64,000 bases of DNA from Bacteroidetes bacterium HGW-Bacteroidetes-16 (GTDB lineage: Bacteria > Bacteroidota > Bacteroidia > Bacteroidales > F082), in assembly GCA_002840975.1 (NCBI GenBank), contig PHDN01000007.1:62001-126000 (forward strand). Reading direction: 5' to 3'. The notes under the pieces were generated by a model that ran no database searches, was not told where the DNA came from, and worked only from the letters and a program-made list of their open reading frames with translations. Shown here piece after piece: positions 9,569 to 18,428 of the stretch. Numbering within the stretch: the stretch's first letter is position 1; each line of letters opens with the position of its first letter. The position numbers and the translations under genes are program-made.

Positions 9569-11089
9569 TTACAGTTCGCAATAAATGCCATCATCCGACA
9601 GGTTTTTACAGGGATAACGCCAGGTGATTTTTTTGTCTTCAATCAAATCGTCGGCGTTTTCGGGTCCCCAGGTTCCTGCCGGATATCCATATAAAGGTGC
9701 TTCATGTTCGTTTTTCCAACAATCGATCACGGGTGACAGAAATTTCCAGGCTTCCAGTACTTCTTCTGTACGGGCAAACAAAGTGGAATCCCCTTTAATG
9801 GAATCGTAAATCAGTCGCTCGTAGGCCGAAGGGATGCGTTGGTGCGCAAGATCAGAGTAGTGAAAATCCATGTTCACCGTTTGCACCTCAAAACCGGCTC
9901 CGGGTGTTTTCATGCCGAATTTTAGCAAGATGCCTTCATCGGGTTGAATTCTGATAACCAGCTGATTACTTGAATTATTTTGAGTGCCGCGAGAGAAAAG
10001 AAAATGGGGGGTAGCATTAAAATGAATAACCACCTCCATAACACGTGTTGGCAATCGTTTACCTGTGCGTATGTAAAATGGTACACCTCCCCAACGCCAA
10101 TTATCGATGTAGAATTTCAATGCGGCATAAGTTTCGGTAACTGAATTGGGGTTCACTCCTTCTTCTTCGCGATAACCCGGAATGGGTTCGTTCTTAATGT
10201 GTGCAGCCAGGTACTGCCCCCTGATTGCATTGGTTTTAACATCCTCTTTTCGGATGGGGCGCAGCGACTGAAACACCTTTAATATTTCATTACGTATGGC
10301 ACCGGGTTCGAGCGAGGAGGGCGATTCCATGGCTGTGATGGCAGCTACCTGGAGCAAATGGTTTTGAACCATGTCGCGCAAAGCGCCTGAGGTTTCATAA
10401 TAACCACCCCGCTGCTCCACGCCGATGCTTTCGGCGGAGGTAATCTCCACATGATGGATGTAGTTTCTGTTCCACAAAGGTTCAAATATTCCATTGGAGA
10501 ATCGGGTAACAAGCAGGTTTTGAACGGTTTCCTTACCCAGATAATGGTCTATCCTGAATAATTGTTCCTCAGCCCAGTCGCACAACAGCTGGTCTTTAAG
10601 TTTGATCGCAGATTCCAGGTCGTATCCGAATGGCTTTTCGATGATGATGCGTTTCCAGCCATCGTCCTGATTATTTAACCCGATGGAAGCCAGATGTTTG
10701 GGAATAATTCCGTACAAACTGGGCGGGGTTGACAAATAAAAGATGGTGTTTCCTTTGATTTTCTTCTCTTTTCTGATTTCTTCAAGACGTTTTTTAAGTG
10801 GAATATAGGTGGAAGCCTCATCAAATTGAATGGGAGTGTAATGGATTTTACCTATAAATTCATCGATCCGGGCAGTATTGTCAATTTCCTTATATTGAAT
10901 GATGGCCGATTTCATGGTTTTCCTAAACTCATCATCAGTAAATGTTGAACGGGAAACACCCAGCAAAGCAAACTTCTCAGGCAGCAGGTTTTGAACAAAT
11001 AATGAATACAAAGCAGGAACCAGTTTCCTTTTAGTCAGGTCGCCGGAAGCACCGAAAATGACATAAACATGGCTGTCGTTGTTATTCAT
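9569..11089 (-). CDS. zwf: Glucose-6-phosphate 1-dehydrogenase
   Basis: A 506-residue enzyme oxidising glucose 6-phosphate to the lactone with NAD(P) reduction, the first step of the oxidative pentose phosphate pathway. The N-terminal dinucleotide fold starts FGASGDLTKRKLVPALY. The substrate-binding signature RIDHYLGKE occurs near residue 181 and IIIEKPFG near 149. Length is typical. It starts 11 bp after gnd and is followed at once by pgl, giving the order gnd-zwf-pgl-pgi. Confidence 0.96.
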   Translation of the reverse strand: MNNNDSHVYVIFGASGDLTKRKLVPALYSLFVQNLLPEKFALLGVSRSTFTDDEFRKTMKSAIIQYKEIDNTARIDEFIGKIHYTPIQFDEASTYIPLKKRLEEIRKEKKIKGNTIFYLSTPPSLYGIIPKHLASIGLNNQDDGWKRIIIEKPFGYDLESAIKLKDQLLCDWAEEQLFRIDHYLGKETVQNLLVTRFSNGIFEPLWNRNYIHHVEITSAESIGVEQRGGYYETSGALRDMVQNHLLQVAAITAMESPSSLEPGAIRNEILKVFQSLRPIRKEDVKTNAIRGQYLAAHIKNEPIPGYREEEGVNPNSVTETYAALKFYIDNWRWGGVPFYIRTGKRLPTRVMEVVIHFNATPHFLFSRGTQNNSSNQLVIRIQPDEGILLKFGMKTPGAGFEVQTVNMDFHYSDLAHQRIPSAYERLIYDSIKGDSTLFARTEEVLEAWKFLSPVIDCWKNEHEAPLYGYPAGTWGPENADDLIEDKKITWRYPCKNLSDDGIYCEL

Positions 11090-11100
11090 CCCCTGGTTTA

Positions 11101-11997
11101 TTATTTGGTTTTAACAGCATGACCACCAAACTGGTTTCTCAGGGCAGCCAGCATCTTCATGGCAAAGGATTCCTTTTGCCGTGATTGGAACCGGGTAAAT
11201 AATGAAGCGGTAATCACATGCGCGGGCACATCAAAGTCCATGGCCGTTTGTACGGTCCATCTTCCTTCGCCACTATCAGATACATAATCCTGGAGTTGGT
11301 CTAGTTTAGGATCTTCCTTTAAAGCACTAACAGCCAATTCGAGCAACCATGAACGAACTACACTTCCATATTGCCAGGCATCTGCCACCTTGGTCAGGTC
11401 GATGTCGTAAGGTGATTTTTCAAGGATTTCGAAGCCTTCAGCATAGGATTGCATCATCCCGTATTCGATGCCATTGTGAACCATTTTTACCATGTGACCT
11501 GTTCCTGAGGGGCCACAGTAAACGGCCCCTTTTTCGGGAGCCAGCGATTTAAATACAGGATCGACATAGTCAGACGCTTCTTTCAATCCGCCGTACATCA
11601 GGCAATAGCCGTTTTGCAATCCCCATACGCCACCGCTGGTTCCGCAGTCCAGGTAGATCACACCTTTTTCGGCTGCTTTTTCGGCGCGTTGTTGGGTTTC
11701 TCTCCAGTATGAATTGCCGCCATCTATTACAATATCATTTTTATTGAGAAGTTCGAGCAATGCATTTAAGGTGTCATCAACTGGTTTCCCGGCGGGTACC
11801 ATCATCCATACTACCCTGCGGCCTGGTAGTTTATCAACCAAATCCGCGATTGATTTTGCTCCGATGGCTCCCAATTTTTCAATTTCATGGATGCTCTCCA
11901 CCGATCTGTTCCATGCTACTATTTCATGGTGGTGATCCAATAACCGATGGGCCATGTTAAAGCCCATTTTCCCGAGTCCTACAAAGCCTATTTTCAT
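11101..11997 (-). CDS. gnd: 6-phosphogluconate dehydrogenase (short, decarboxylating type)
   Basis: About 298 residues; oxidatively decarboxylates 6-phosphogluconate to ribulose 5-phosphate. The Rossmann motif is GFVGLGKMG at the N-terminus. GTSGGVWG and GTGHMVKMVHNGIEYGMMQ contain substrate-binding and catalytic lysine residues. The short form lacks the long C-terminal helical extension of E. coli Gnd and belongs to the group often specific for NAD. The frame stays open upstream to an ATG at 12168. I chose 11997 because the Rossmann fold begins exactly there and because a good promoter -7 element (12143-12151, minus strand) lies downstream of the longer start. Confidence 0.93.
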   Translation of the reverse strand: MKIGFVGLGKMGFNMAHRLLDHHHEIVAWNRSVESIHEIEKLGAIGAKSIADLVDKLPGRRVVWMMVPAGKPVDDTLNALLELLNKNDIVIDGGNSYWRETQQRAEKAAEKGVIYLDCGTSGGVWGLQNGYCLMYGGLKEASDYVDPVFKSLAPEKGAVYCGPSGTGHMVKMVHNGIEYGMMQSYAEGFEILEKSPYDIDLTKVADAWQYGSVVRSWLLELAVSALKEDPKLDQLQDYVSDSGEGRWTVQTAMDFDVPAHVITASLFTRFQSRQKESFAMKMLAALRNQFGGHAVKTK

Positions 11998-12142
11998 TTT
12001 ATGTGTTTTAAGATAATAAGAGTTTAATGGTGGTGATTTACATTTGAGTTTAAAGAACGATTCCCGGACGGGATTGTTGTGGTATCGGAACCTTCCAAAA
12101 TCAGATAATTGAAGGTGAAAACCGATGGTTGAGCAACAGGCG

Positions 12143-12151
12143 GCAAAATTA
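12143..12151 (-). promoter_or_regulatory. Candidate promoter -7 element for the gnd-zwf-pgl-pgi operon
   Basis: The minus strand reads TAATTTTGC, a perfect match to the Bacteroidota -7 consensus TAnnTTTGY. It would start transcription near 12137 and leave a leader of about 140 nt before the gnd ATG at 11997. No clear -33 TTTG is seen. Confidence 0.45.
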
Positions 12152-12168
12152 GGTAAATAATTGCCCAT

Positions 12169-12761
12169 TGATGTTTTAAACTTTGTTTATGTTGTGAAAA
12201 AATAGCATACGGTACATCATTACAGCGGTTTATGATGGTGAAGAGATTGTTTGGGACGAAACGAAGACGAGAATTTAATGATGAGAATTTGTAAATATTT
12301 GGAACATGTTATGCGTTAGGTAACAATTACATACTGCATATAGTAAACTATCCGTTTTCAAGACAAATCGACAGGGACGGAGTGCCGCCAATATTTATAG
12401 AAAACAAGAATAAATTTGTTAAGGTGCAGAGCACCGTCCTATTTTGACCTTTATATAACCGTATAAGAATCAAAATAGTACCCAATGGAATTTTTCTTTA
12501 AGCTAAGGCTAAATATAAAAATAGAATGTTTTTTTAAATCAATATTTCGGTGCTCCGCACCTTGAATCCATTGATATTTGATTGGCTATAAATATTTTCG
12601 GTGCGCTGCACCTCAGAATTGAGCCTCAAAACCAAAACAAAATATTTTTGTTTTCATCTCCTCCCACTGATTATAGCAATAACATTTCACCTTTTACAAC
12701 CTGACTTATATTCACAAAAAGGCGATGTATTCATTTATCCAATTAAGTGGAAAAACTTTGT
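12169..12761. repeat. Gene-free stretch with a cluster of GGTGCnnnGCACC palindromes (REP-like)
   Basis: There is no convincing gene in this AT-rich stretch. It carries three perfect copies of the palindrome GGTGC-3 nt-GCACC at 12423-12435, 12549-12561 and 12600-12612, and a degenerate relative near 12374-12389. Two perfect copies are preceded by AATATTTCGG or AATATTTTCGG. A 9-bp A/T-rich inverted repeat (AAAACAAAA/TTTTGTTTT, 12634-12654) lies downstream of the DUF4440 gene and could be its terminator. The arrangement resembles clustered extragenic palindromes. Confidence 0.6.
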
Positions 12762-13217
12762 TTAATCCCAAACAAAACGCCATTGGCCATTTGGTTGTTT
12801 GCGCCAAACCGTGTGAAAAACACCCGTATAAATATGTTCGTTTCCAATTGAGTCGGTTGTGGTGTAGGTGTATTTACCATAAGTATATCCCAGATCGCCC
12901 GAGGCAGCTACTTCTACAAAATCCGGTTTCCAGACAAGGCTGGCCTGATCGGAACCAGTTTTCTTTTGTTTGAAATAATTGGCAACCGCGCTTTTTCCAA
13001 CGATTACACTGTCGCTTCGCATCAGAACGGCCTCGTCAGCAGCAAAGGCCAGAAATGCCTTTGGAATGCCTTCTTTTTGGGCATAGTCATTAAATTCCTG
13101 CTCGGTTTTTAAGATTTCACTTTTCCATTTGTCGGTAGATTTTTTCTGTGAATCCACGTTACACGAAACGAAAACAAGGAGTATGAAAAGGGTTAACAGC
13201 TGATTTTTTTTCATCAC
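12762..13217 (-). CDS. DUF4440/SnoaL-like (NTF2 fold) lipoprotein
   Basis: A 151-residue protein with a lipoprotein signal (hydrophobic LLTLFILLVFVSC, lipidated Cys19). The rest resembles DUF4440/NTF2-like proteins: an EQEFNDYAQKEG start, central FAADEAVLMRSD and C-terminal YTGVFHTVWRKQPNGQWRFV. Such proteins have a cone-shaped small-molecule pocket, but the role here is unknown. It follows the oligopeptidase gene on the same strand (50 bp gap) and may be co-transcribed with it. Confidence 0.75.
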   Translation of the reverse strand: MMKKNQLLTLFILLVFVSCNVDSQKKSTDKWKSEILKTEQEFNDYAQKEGIPKAFLAFAADEAVLMRSDSVIVGKSAVANYFKQKKTGSDQASLVWKPDFVEVAASGDLGYTYGKYTYTTTDSIGNEHIYTGVFHTVWRKQPNGQWRFVWD

Positions 13218-13267
13218 TTTTTTTAGCCAAGATAAGTACTTTAACTGAATGATTTACTGAGGATAGG

Positions 13268-15367
13268 TCATTCTTTCAATTCATTCATAATAAACCCAAA
13301 AATTTCTGCTTTGTCCTTAATTCGTGAACTCAGTGTAAAAGACCCATAATGTCCCACATCTTTCATGACTTTAAGCAGTACGGGATTGGTTTGAGCGGCC
13401 CTGTTTTGCAGTCGTGCCACGAATTTATACAAATGAAAGGGGGGTACACGATCGTCATTTTCGGATGTAACTACCAGCATCACCGGATAGTTGATTTCCT
13501 CTTTAATATTTTGATATGGTGAATAGGACAAAAGGTTGACAAAACTGGCGCTGTCTGTCGTTGTGCCAAACTCAGGTGTGTTAAAATGTCCAACAGTAAA
13601 TTGTTCACTTCTGATCATATCCATTGGGGCAACAACGGGAACCACCACTTTAAATAAATCAGGCCGTTGTATGGCTGCTGCGGCCACTACCAGACCTCCG
13701 TTGGAGACTCCCATGATGGCCAGCTTATTGGGATTTGTATATTTTTTTTCGATGAGAAATTCGGCTGCCGAAATAAAGTCATCAAAGGAGGTTTGTTTGT
13801 GATTACCTTTTCCCTGTTTTGCCCAATCGATACCTTTTTCGCCACCGCCGCGAATGCTTGCGAAGGCATAAATTCCACCCTCATGAATAAAATGAACGAT
13901 GGCCGGATCGAAGGATGGCTTTTCAACAACCCCAAATCCACCATAAGCTTCCAGAATCATCGGATTATTTCCATCCGGTATTACCCCTTTCTCATACACC
14001 AGGATCATGGGGATGGTGACACTGTCGGAAGTGAGACATTCCAGTTCTTTATATTCGATGTTCTGGTAATCGAAAGTTACTCTTGTTGTTTTGGTAGGTT
14101 TATCTTTAAATGTCTTGATATTAAAACGATAAACTACAGGGGGGATGGTATACGTCGACACACTGTACAGTACTTCTTCATCGTTGGGATTGCCGTTAAA
14201 ACCGCGCACAGTGGTGGCAAGTTGAAAATCCATCCGGTGTAATAACTTTCCGTCATAATCAGCTATTGTGATGAGCTGATGCTGGCCCTCCTTATAAATC
14301 AGTATCATGCGATCGGCGAAAGGAATCGCTTTTATAAGCAGTGCATGTTTATATTCAGGTACAATTTCGCGCCAGTTATATAGGTTTGACGGATCAATTT
14401 CCACAATATTTCCATTGTTGTTTAAATAGGTATTGAAGCCAATAAACTTGCCGTTATGGTATTCGATGAGGTCCAGATCGAACGAAATATTGGACAATAA
14501 AGGTCGAAGCTGAGTTGTTTCGGATTCATAATCAACATAGTAAAAGTTGATTTTATTGATTTCTTTGTTGTATTCCTTCAGAATAAAAAACCGTTCTTCG
14601 GCCAGTGTCTGAAAACTGAATTCCCTGCCGGGATGCTCACTTCTTTCAAAAATGAGCACGTCGTCACCTTGTTCGGTTTCTAATGAATGGTAAAACACCT
14701 TCTGTCCATAAGTTTTTCCAAAAGTCCCCTGTTGTTCGTAGGTTGAATAATAGAAACCGTTGCCCCGCCATACGATATCAGAAAATTTGAGGCCGGTCAA
14801 ATGATCATTCAAGTATCGCCGGGTAATGAGTGAAACGATCTTTAATTCGGCAAAATCGCTGCCATCCCGATTATAAGTAAACGCCATGTATTTTGAATCT
14901 TTCGATACAGTGTAATCTTTAATATCGATATAGTTGGTACTTGAAATATCCATGGGGTTCACGATAATCATGGGATCGGCATTCACCGATTTTTGATAAA
15001 ATAGTGCCGGTACATTGTTGTCGTTATAGTAGGCATAGGTAAAATAATAGTCGCCTACTTTATGAGGAAACTCGAAATCAGCGTGCCTGTATTTATCAAT
15101 ACTTGGATAGGACTGGGTTTTGTTGGATGATATTGCAAGGTATCTTTTTGATAGTTTTTCCTCGCTTTTGAGCCAGTCCTGGGTTTCCGGGCTTGTTACG
15201 TTTTCCATCTGCCGATATTTATCTTCCACAATGTAGTGATGATAAAATGTGTCTGTTACAGTAGATTCCGGGGCAACAATGCGTTCGTAGGTTTGTGCCC
15301 GGGTGTTTAAACTTACTATCAGAATGGCGATAGACAGGATAGTTCTATTCATTTTTCTATTGATCAT
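13268..15367 (-). CDS. Prolyl oligopeptidase family serine peptidase (S9), secreted
   Basis: A 699-residue S9 peptidase with a signal peptide (hydrophobic segment to TRAQ near residue 25), so periplasmic or exported. Residues about 30-430 form the beta-propeller typical of prolyl oligopeptidase, which limits access to short peptides. The C-terminal alpha/beta hydrolase domain contains the nucleophile Ser555 in GVSNGG, Asp638 or Asp639 in ENDDRVPP and His673 in VGHYGS. The canonical GGSNGG is GVSNGG here. It should cut short peptides after proline. It is downstream of, but about 450 bp away from, the glycoprotein-type locus on the same strand; a shared role in protein or glycoprotein use is plausible but unproven. 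Confidence 0.9.
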   Translation of the reverse strand: MINRKMNRTILSIAILIVSLNTRAQTYERIVAPESTVTDTFYHHYIVEDKYRQMENVTSPETQDWLKSEEKLSKRYLAISSNKTQSYPSIDKYRHADFEFPHKVGDYYFTYAYYNDNNVPALFYQKSVNADPMIIVNPMDISSTNYIDIKDYTVSKDSKYMAFTYNRDGSDFAELKIVSLITRRYLNDHLTGLKFSDIVWRGNGFYYSTYEQQGTFGKTYGQKVFYHSLETEQGDDVLIFERSEHPGREFSFQTLAEERFFILKEYNKEINKINFYYVDYESETTQLRPLLSNISFDLDLIEYHNGKFIGFNTYLNNNGNIVEIDPSNLYNWREIVPEYKHALLIKAIPFADRMILIYKEGQHQLITIADYDGKLLHRMDFQLATTVRGFNGNPNDEEVLYSVSTYTIPPVVYRFNIKTFKDKPTKTTRVTFDYQNIEYKELECLTSDSVTIPMILVYEKGVIPDGNNPMILEAYGGFGVVEKPSFDPAIVHFIHEGGIYAFASIRGGGEKGIDWAKQGKGNHKQTSFDDFISAAEFLIEKKYTNPNKLAIMGVSNGGLVVAAAAIQRPDLFKVVVPVVAPMDMIRSEQFTVGHFNTPEFGTTTDSASFVNLLSYSPYQNIKEEINYPVMLVVTSENDDRVPPFHLYKFVARLQNRAAQTNPVLLKVMKDVGHYGSFTLSSRIKDKAEIFGFIMNELKE

Positions 15368-15819
15368 TTATGATTAGGGATGTTGGTTTCTGCTTGATTC
15401 GCGACAATCATGCCTTGCTCATGTTCATTTATTTTTAATCATTCGGTTGGCTAAAATACAAAATTTGCCTGAATGCTTGAGCGAAAAATAATTGGAAGAT
15501 AGATAGATTCAAGGGATTGTAAATTATAACTTGTAAGGCCTTTAATTCAACAATTCACAAATCGATAAACGAATGCTGGTTAAATTCTGGCAACCAGGCT
15601 ATGTTTTGTTTGAAGTTTAAGAAAACGGTAGTTGATACAGGTTTGGGTTGTTGGTAGAGAGACTGGAGTTCTAGCAGTCACCAGACAGGCAAGCCTTAGA
15701 ACTTTTTTAAGAGCTCTAAGGCTTGCCCTAGATCAGGAACATTATTTATCTAATAATCACAGTTTTACAAGAACAGGTTTCTTGCTTTTAAACCTTGTTG
15801 CGTTTTATAACTCTGATAG
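15368..15819. other. Gene-free stretch with a strong 13-bp inverted repeat
   Basis: No gene is supported. The main feature is a perfect inverted repeat with 13-bp arms (15688-15700 GGCAAGCCTTAGA and 15715-15727 its complement) around a 14-nt loop. A smaller hairpin (GACTG/CAGTC) lies near 15661-15679. Neither is followed by a T tract on the minus strand, so simple intrinsic termination is not obvious. They sit between the PNGase-like gene and the oligopeptidase gene. Confidence 0.6.
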
Positions 15820-18342
15820 CTACTGAATCACAACCTTCCTTACTTCTGTGAAATCATTTATTTGGATCTTAACGAAATAAAACCCTTTTGAAAGGTTGGT
15901 CAGGTTCAAAGTGGTTTTTTCGCCATACCAGTTAAATTGATTGATCGTGTTGCCCGTGAGGCTGGTGATGCGAACATCCGCTTTTTCAAAGGTGGTTTCT
16001 CCGTGAAATTCAAGCTGCATCAAGCCATTGGAAGGATTTGGAAACAGTGAAATATAGGAGCCGAGGTTGTAATAGTTTTCGTCAATTGAAACAATTTCAC
16101 CACCGTCAATCGGCATGTCAGCAAAGGTAACCAGGTTGCAGGCTACATTCAACTCCGGGTTAAAGCCGGCACTGCAATCATCGCATGTAACTCCGGTTTC
16201 ACAATTGGGGTTGTTCGGATGGCATAAATCAACATAATTTTCATAAAAAACATAGCGCAACCCCAGTGTTTCGCCGGCAATATAGGGTGTTAAATTGTAA
16301 TCGAACCAGGGGGCAATCGATCCCGGGCACCATCCGGCGCGGTCGTAGTACCATGTTCCATTTTGTGGTTGACAGGCATCTGGATTGGGGTTGCAATCGA
16401 TCCAGTTATGTTGTTCGAAAGTCTCTACCCCGTTTATCCATACGTGGTGTGTGGCTTCGTAAAATTCGGCAGCGTTTGACGTGTTGAGGTCGCCCCATCC
16501 ATGGCCTGTCGAAACAAGTTTCAATTTTGCAGCTGCTGCGTTTTCTGCAAAGGTATGGCTCTTATCTGGTACGGGTTGTAGATCGGCGTAGTCGCCAAAT
16601 GGATAGATATCCCACCAAATATTGTCAATCAGGCTGTAGTTATGTTGTGGATTTCCTTCGTTGAAGTTGAATTTCAAGTCGTAAAGGTATCCATTGTCCA
16701 GCGTACTGCAATTTAACCTGAAAGAAACCTTCCCTTGTAGTATCGACATATAATCTGTCAGGTCGATGGTATGAGAACAGGCTACGCCATAAGGAGTAAT
16801 ATACCTGATAATTTCAACCCATTTGCCATCGTAACCCCTGGCATCGACGCTTGCAACCCGGTCCCATTCACCGCAACCACCATCGGGGCAATTTACTTCC
16901 AAAGTAGCTATTATTTGATCAAAAGCCCCCATATAGCAGGGTAATTCGGCATCCACCACTTCCGAGGTATTGCCCGGGTTGAGCCATACATCGTCAACGG
17001 CCAGTACCTCCATGTCAGAAACAGCACTCACCACATTTATGTTGACATTTTTAGTGGCTGTGTAGCCGTAATTATTGGTGGCTGTAATGGTTATCACATA
17101 ATTGCCATAAGCGGGTATGGGCCACCATCCTGAATAATATCCTTCGCCCCAGTCGGTGGGATCCAATTCCTGACCATTAACGCTAAACCGCACACTTGTT
17201 ACCGAAAATAAATCAGGATATTCGATATTTACAAAGGCAGCCAGTTGAATATATCCAAGTTCAGGAACCATTACATTTCCGGTAAGTGGATTAACCTCCT
17301 CAATTTGAGGAACATGTGTTGATGGATCAATGACCATAAATGAATTTAAAACCGGATCAGCCGGGTCATAGGTGCCATTTCCCGGTTGGGTAGCTTCAAT
17401 AACTACCTGGCCGGGACTACCGGTCAGGGTTACGGTATTGCCGTCGACGGTTGCCGGGCCAGATATCACTTCAAAAAAAACTTCCAAACCAGAGGTTGCA
17501 GTGGCTACAAGGTCAAACGGTGCATCTGTAGTCAGGTGATGTGGTATCTGAGGGAAGGAAATAGCCTGATAACCAGGGTCGAGGGTACCGTTAAAGTTGG
17601 AAGTAGCTCCTGTCAGGGCGAAATTCATTAACTCAGCATCCCTTTCACCGGAGCCGGTTTCAGAGATGAGATGGGTTATGGAGGTGTTATCACCTCCGGG
17701 TTCTCCCTGATTAAACTTGTAATACAATTGCAGATGTTCTTCAGTGCCCGTTAGCTCATTGTTCTTTATGTCCTGCACTTCACTTTGTGACAGCCCTTTA
17801 TCCCATACGCTAACCTCGTCGATCCTTCCTCCATAAACAAAATTGTATCCTCCAAGCAAACTTTTGCCAATACCAAAAGGTACATCGGGATTTGAAAACA
17901 GACCGGAAGCCGCAGAACTGCCTTTAAGCGCGCCATTAACATACAGTAGTACAGAGCTGCCATCATATACCCAGGCAAAGTGCTGCCAAACCTGAGGTAT
18001 GGCTGTATTAGCGGGTGCTACATATTCATGAAGTCCGGTGGTGGTTTTTAATCTGCATTCCATTACACCATTATTCAATTGAATCATGTAGAATTCCCCA
18101 TTTCCGGAACCGGATCTAAATCCCATGTAACCTTGTCCATAAGCCAGCTCATCGCAGTAAAACCATCCTGTGATGGATAGCGCATTTCCGTTAGGAATAT
18201 ATTGACCTGCTCCTTCCAGAATCACATAATCGTCTACCATATCGAAATGGAGGTACTGATTGGATTGGGAGATTAGAAATACAGGCTGCAAAAAAGTTAA
18301 GAAGAGCAGCGTAAGTCGGAATACTTTGTAGATTTTTTTCAT
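15820..18342 (-). CDS. PNGase F-like secreted protein with LamG domain and type IX sorting domain
   Basis: An 840-residue exported protein. After a signal peptide (about 1-26) comes a LamG/concanavalin-like domain (about 28-210), then Ig-like linkers (about 240-440). Residues about 440-755 resemble peptide-N-glycosidase F: CGEWDR near 490 matches the region of catalytic Asp60, NAAEF near 622 that of Glu206, and DRAGWCPG is also shared. In a by-eye alignment the position of PNGase F Glu118 is a cysteine. The last 75 residues are a type IX secretion C-terminal domain (LFPNPSNG ... GFYFVKI). PNGase F removes N-glycans from asparagine; here that activity is plausible but uncertain. It lies 86 bp after susD, probably in the same operon, suggesting glycoprotein processing at the cell surface. 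Confidence 0.85.
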   Translation of the reverse strand: MKKIYKVFRLTLLFLTFLQPVFLISQSNQYLHFDMVDDYVILEGAGQYIPNGNALSITGWFYCDELAYGQGYMGFRSGSGNGEFYMIQLNNGVMECRLKTTTGLHEYVAPANTAIPQVWQHFAWVYDGSSVLLYVNGALKGSSAASGLFSNPDVPFGIGKSLLGGYNFVYGGRIDEVSVWDKGLSQSEVQDIKNNELTGTEEHLQLYYKFNQGEPGGDNTSITHLISETGSGERDAELMNFALTGATSNFNGTLDPGYQAISFPQIPHHLTTDAPFDLVATATSGLEVFFEVISGPATVDGNTVTLTGSPGQVVIEATQPGNGTYDPADPVLNSFMVIDPSTHVPQIEEVNPLTGNVMVPELGYIQLAAFVNIEYPDLFSVTSVRFSVNGQELDPTDWGEGYYSGWWPIPAYGNYVITITATNNYGYTATKNVNINVVSAVSDMEVLAVDDVWLNPGNTSEVVDAELPCYMGAFDQIIATLEVNCPDGGCGEWDRVASVDARGYDGKWVEIIRYITPYGVACSHTIDLTDYMSILQGKVSFRLNCSTLDNGYLYDLKFNFNEGNPQHNYSLIDNIWWDIYPFGDYADLQPVPDKSHTFAENAAAAKLKLVSTGHGWGDLNTSNAAEFYEATHHVWINGVETFEQHNWIDCNPNPDACQPQNGTWYYDRAGWCPGSIAPWFDYNLTPYIAGETLGLRYVFYENYVDLCHPNNPNCETGVTCDDCSAGFNPELNVACNLVTFADMPIDGGEIVSIDENYYNLGSYISLFPNPSNGLMQLEFHGETTFEKADVRITSLTGNTINQFNWYGEKTTLNLTNLSKGFYFVKIQINDFTEVRKVVIQ

Positions 18343-18428
18343 GATAAAAGGATTTTGTAGTGACTGATTTAATTTAAAGATACTTCATTTTGAACTTATT
18401 ATAAGTGGTTTTCTTCTGTATTATTTTT

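Noticed and set aside
11998-12168. 57-residue N-terminal extension of Gnd
   Set aside because: The Rossmann motif starts at the internal Met (11997), the extension looks like no leader peptide, and a promoter element lies inside it.
15632-15826. 64-codon plus-strand frame in the oligopeptidase/PNGase spacer
   Set aside because: It runs through the 13-bp inverted repeat, has no ribosome binding site, and its translation resembles no protein I know.
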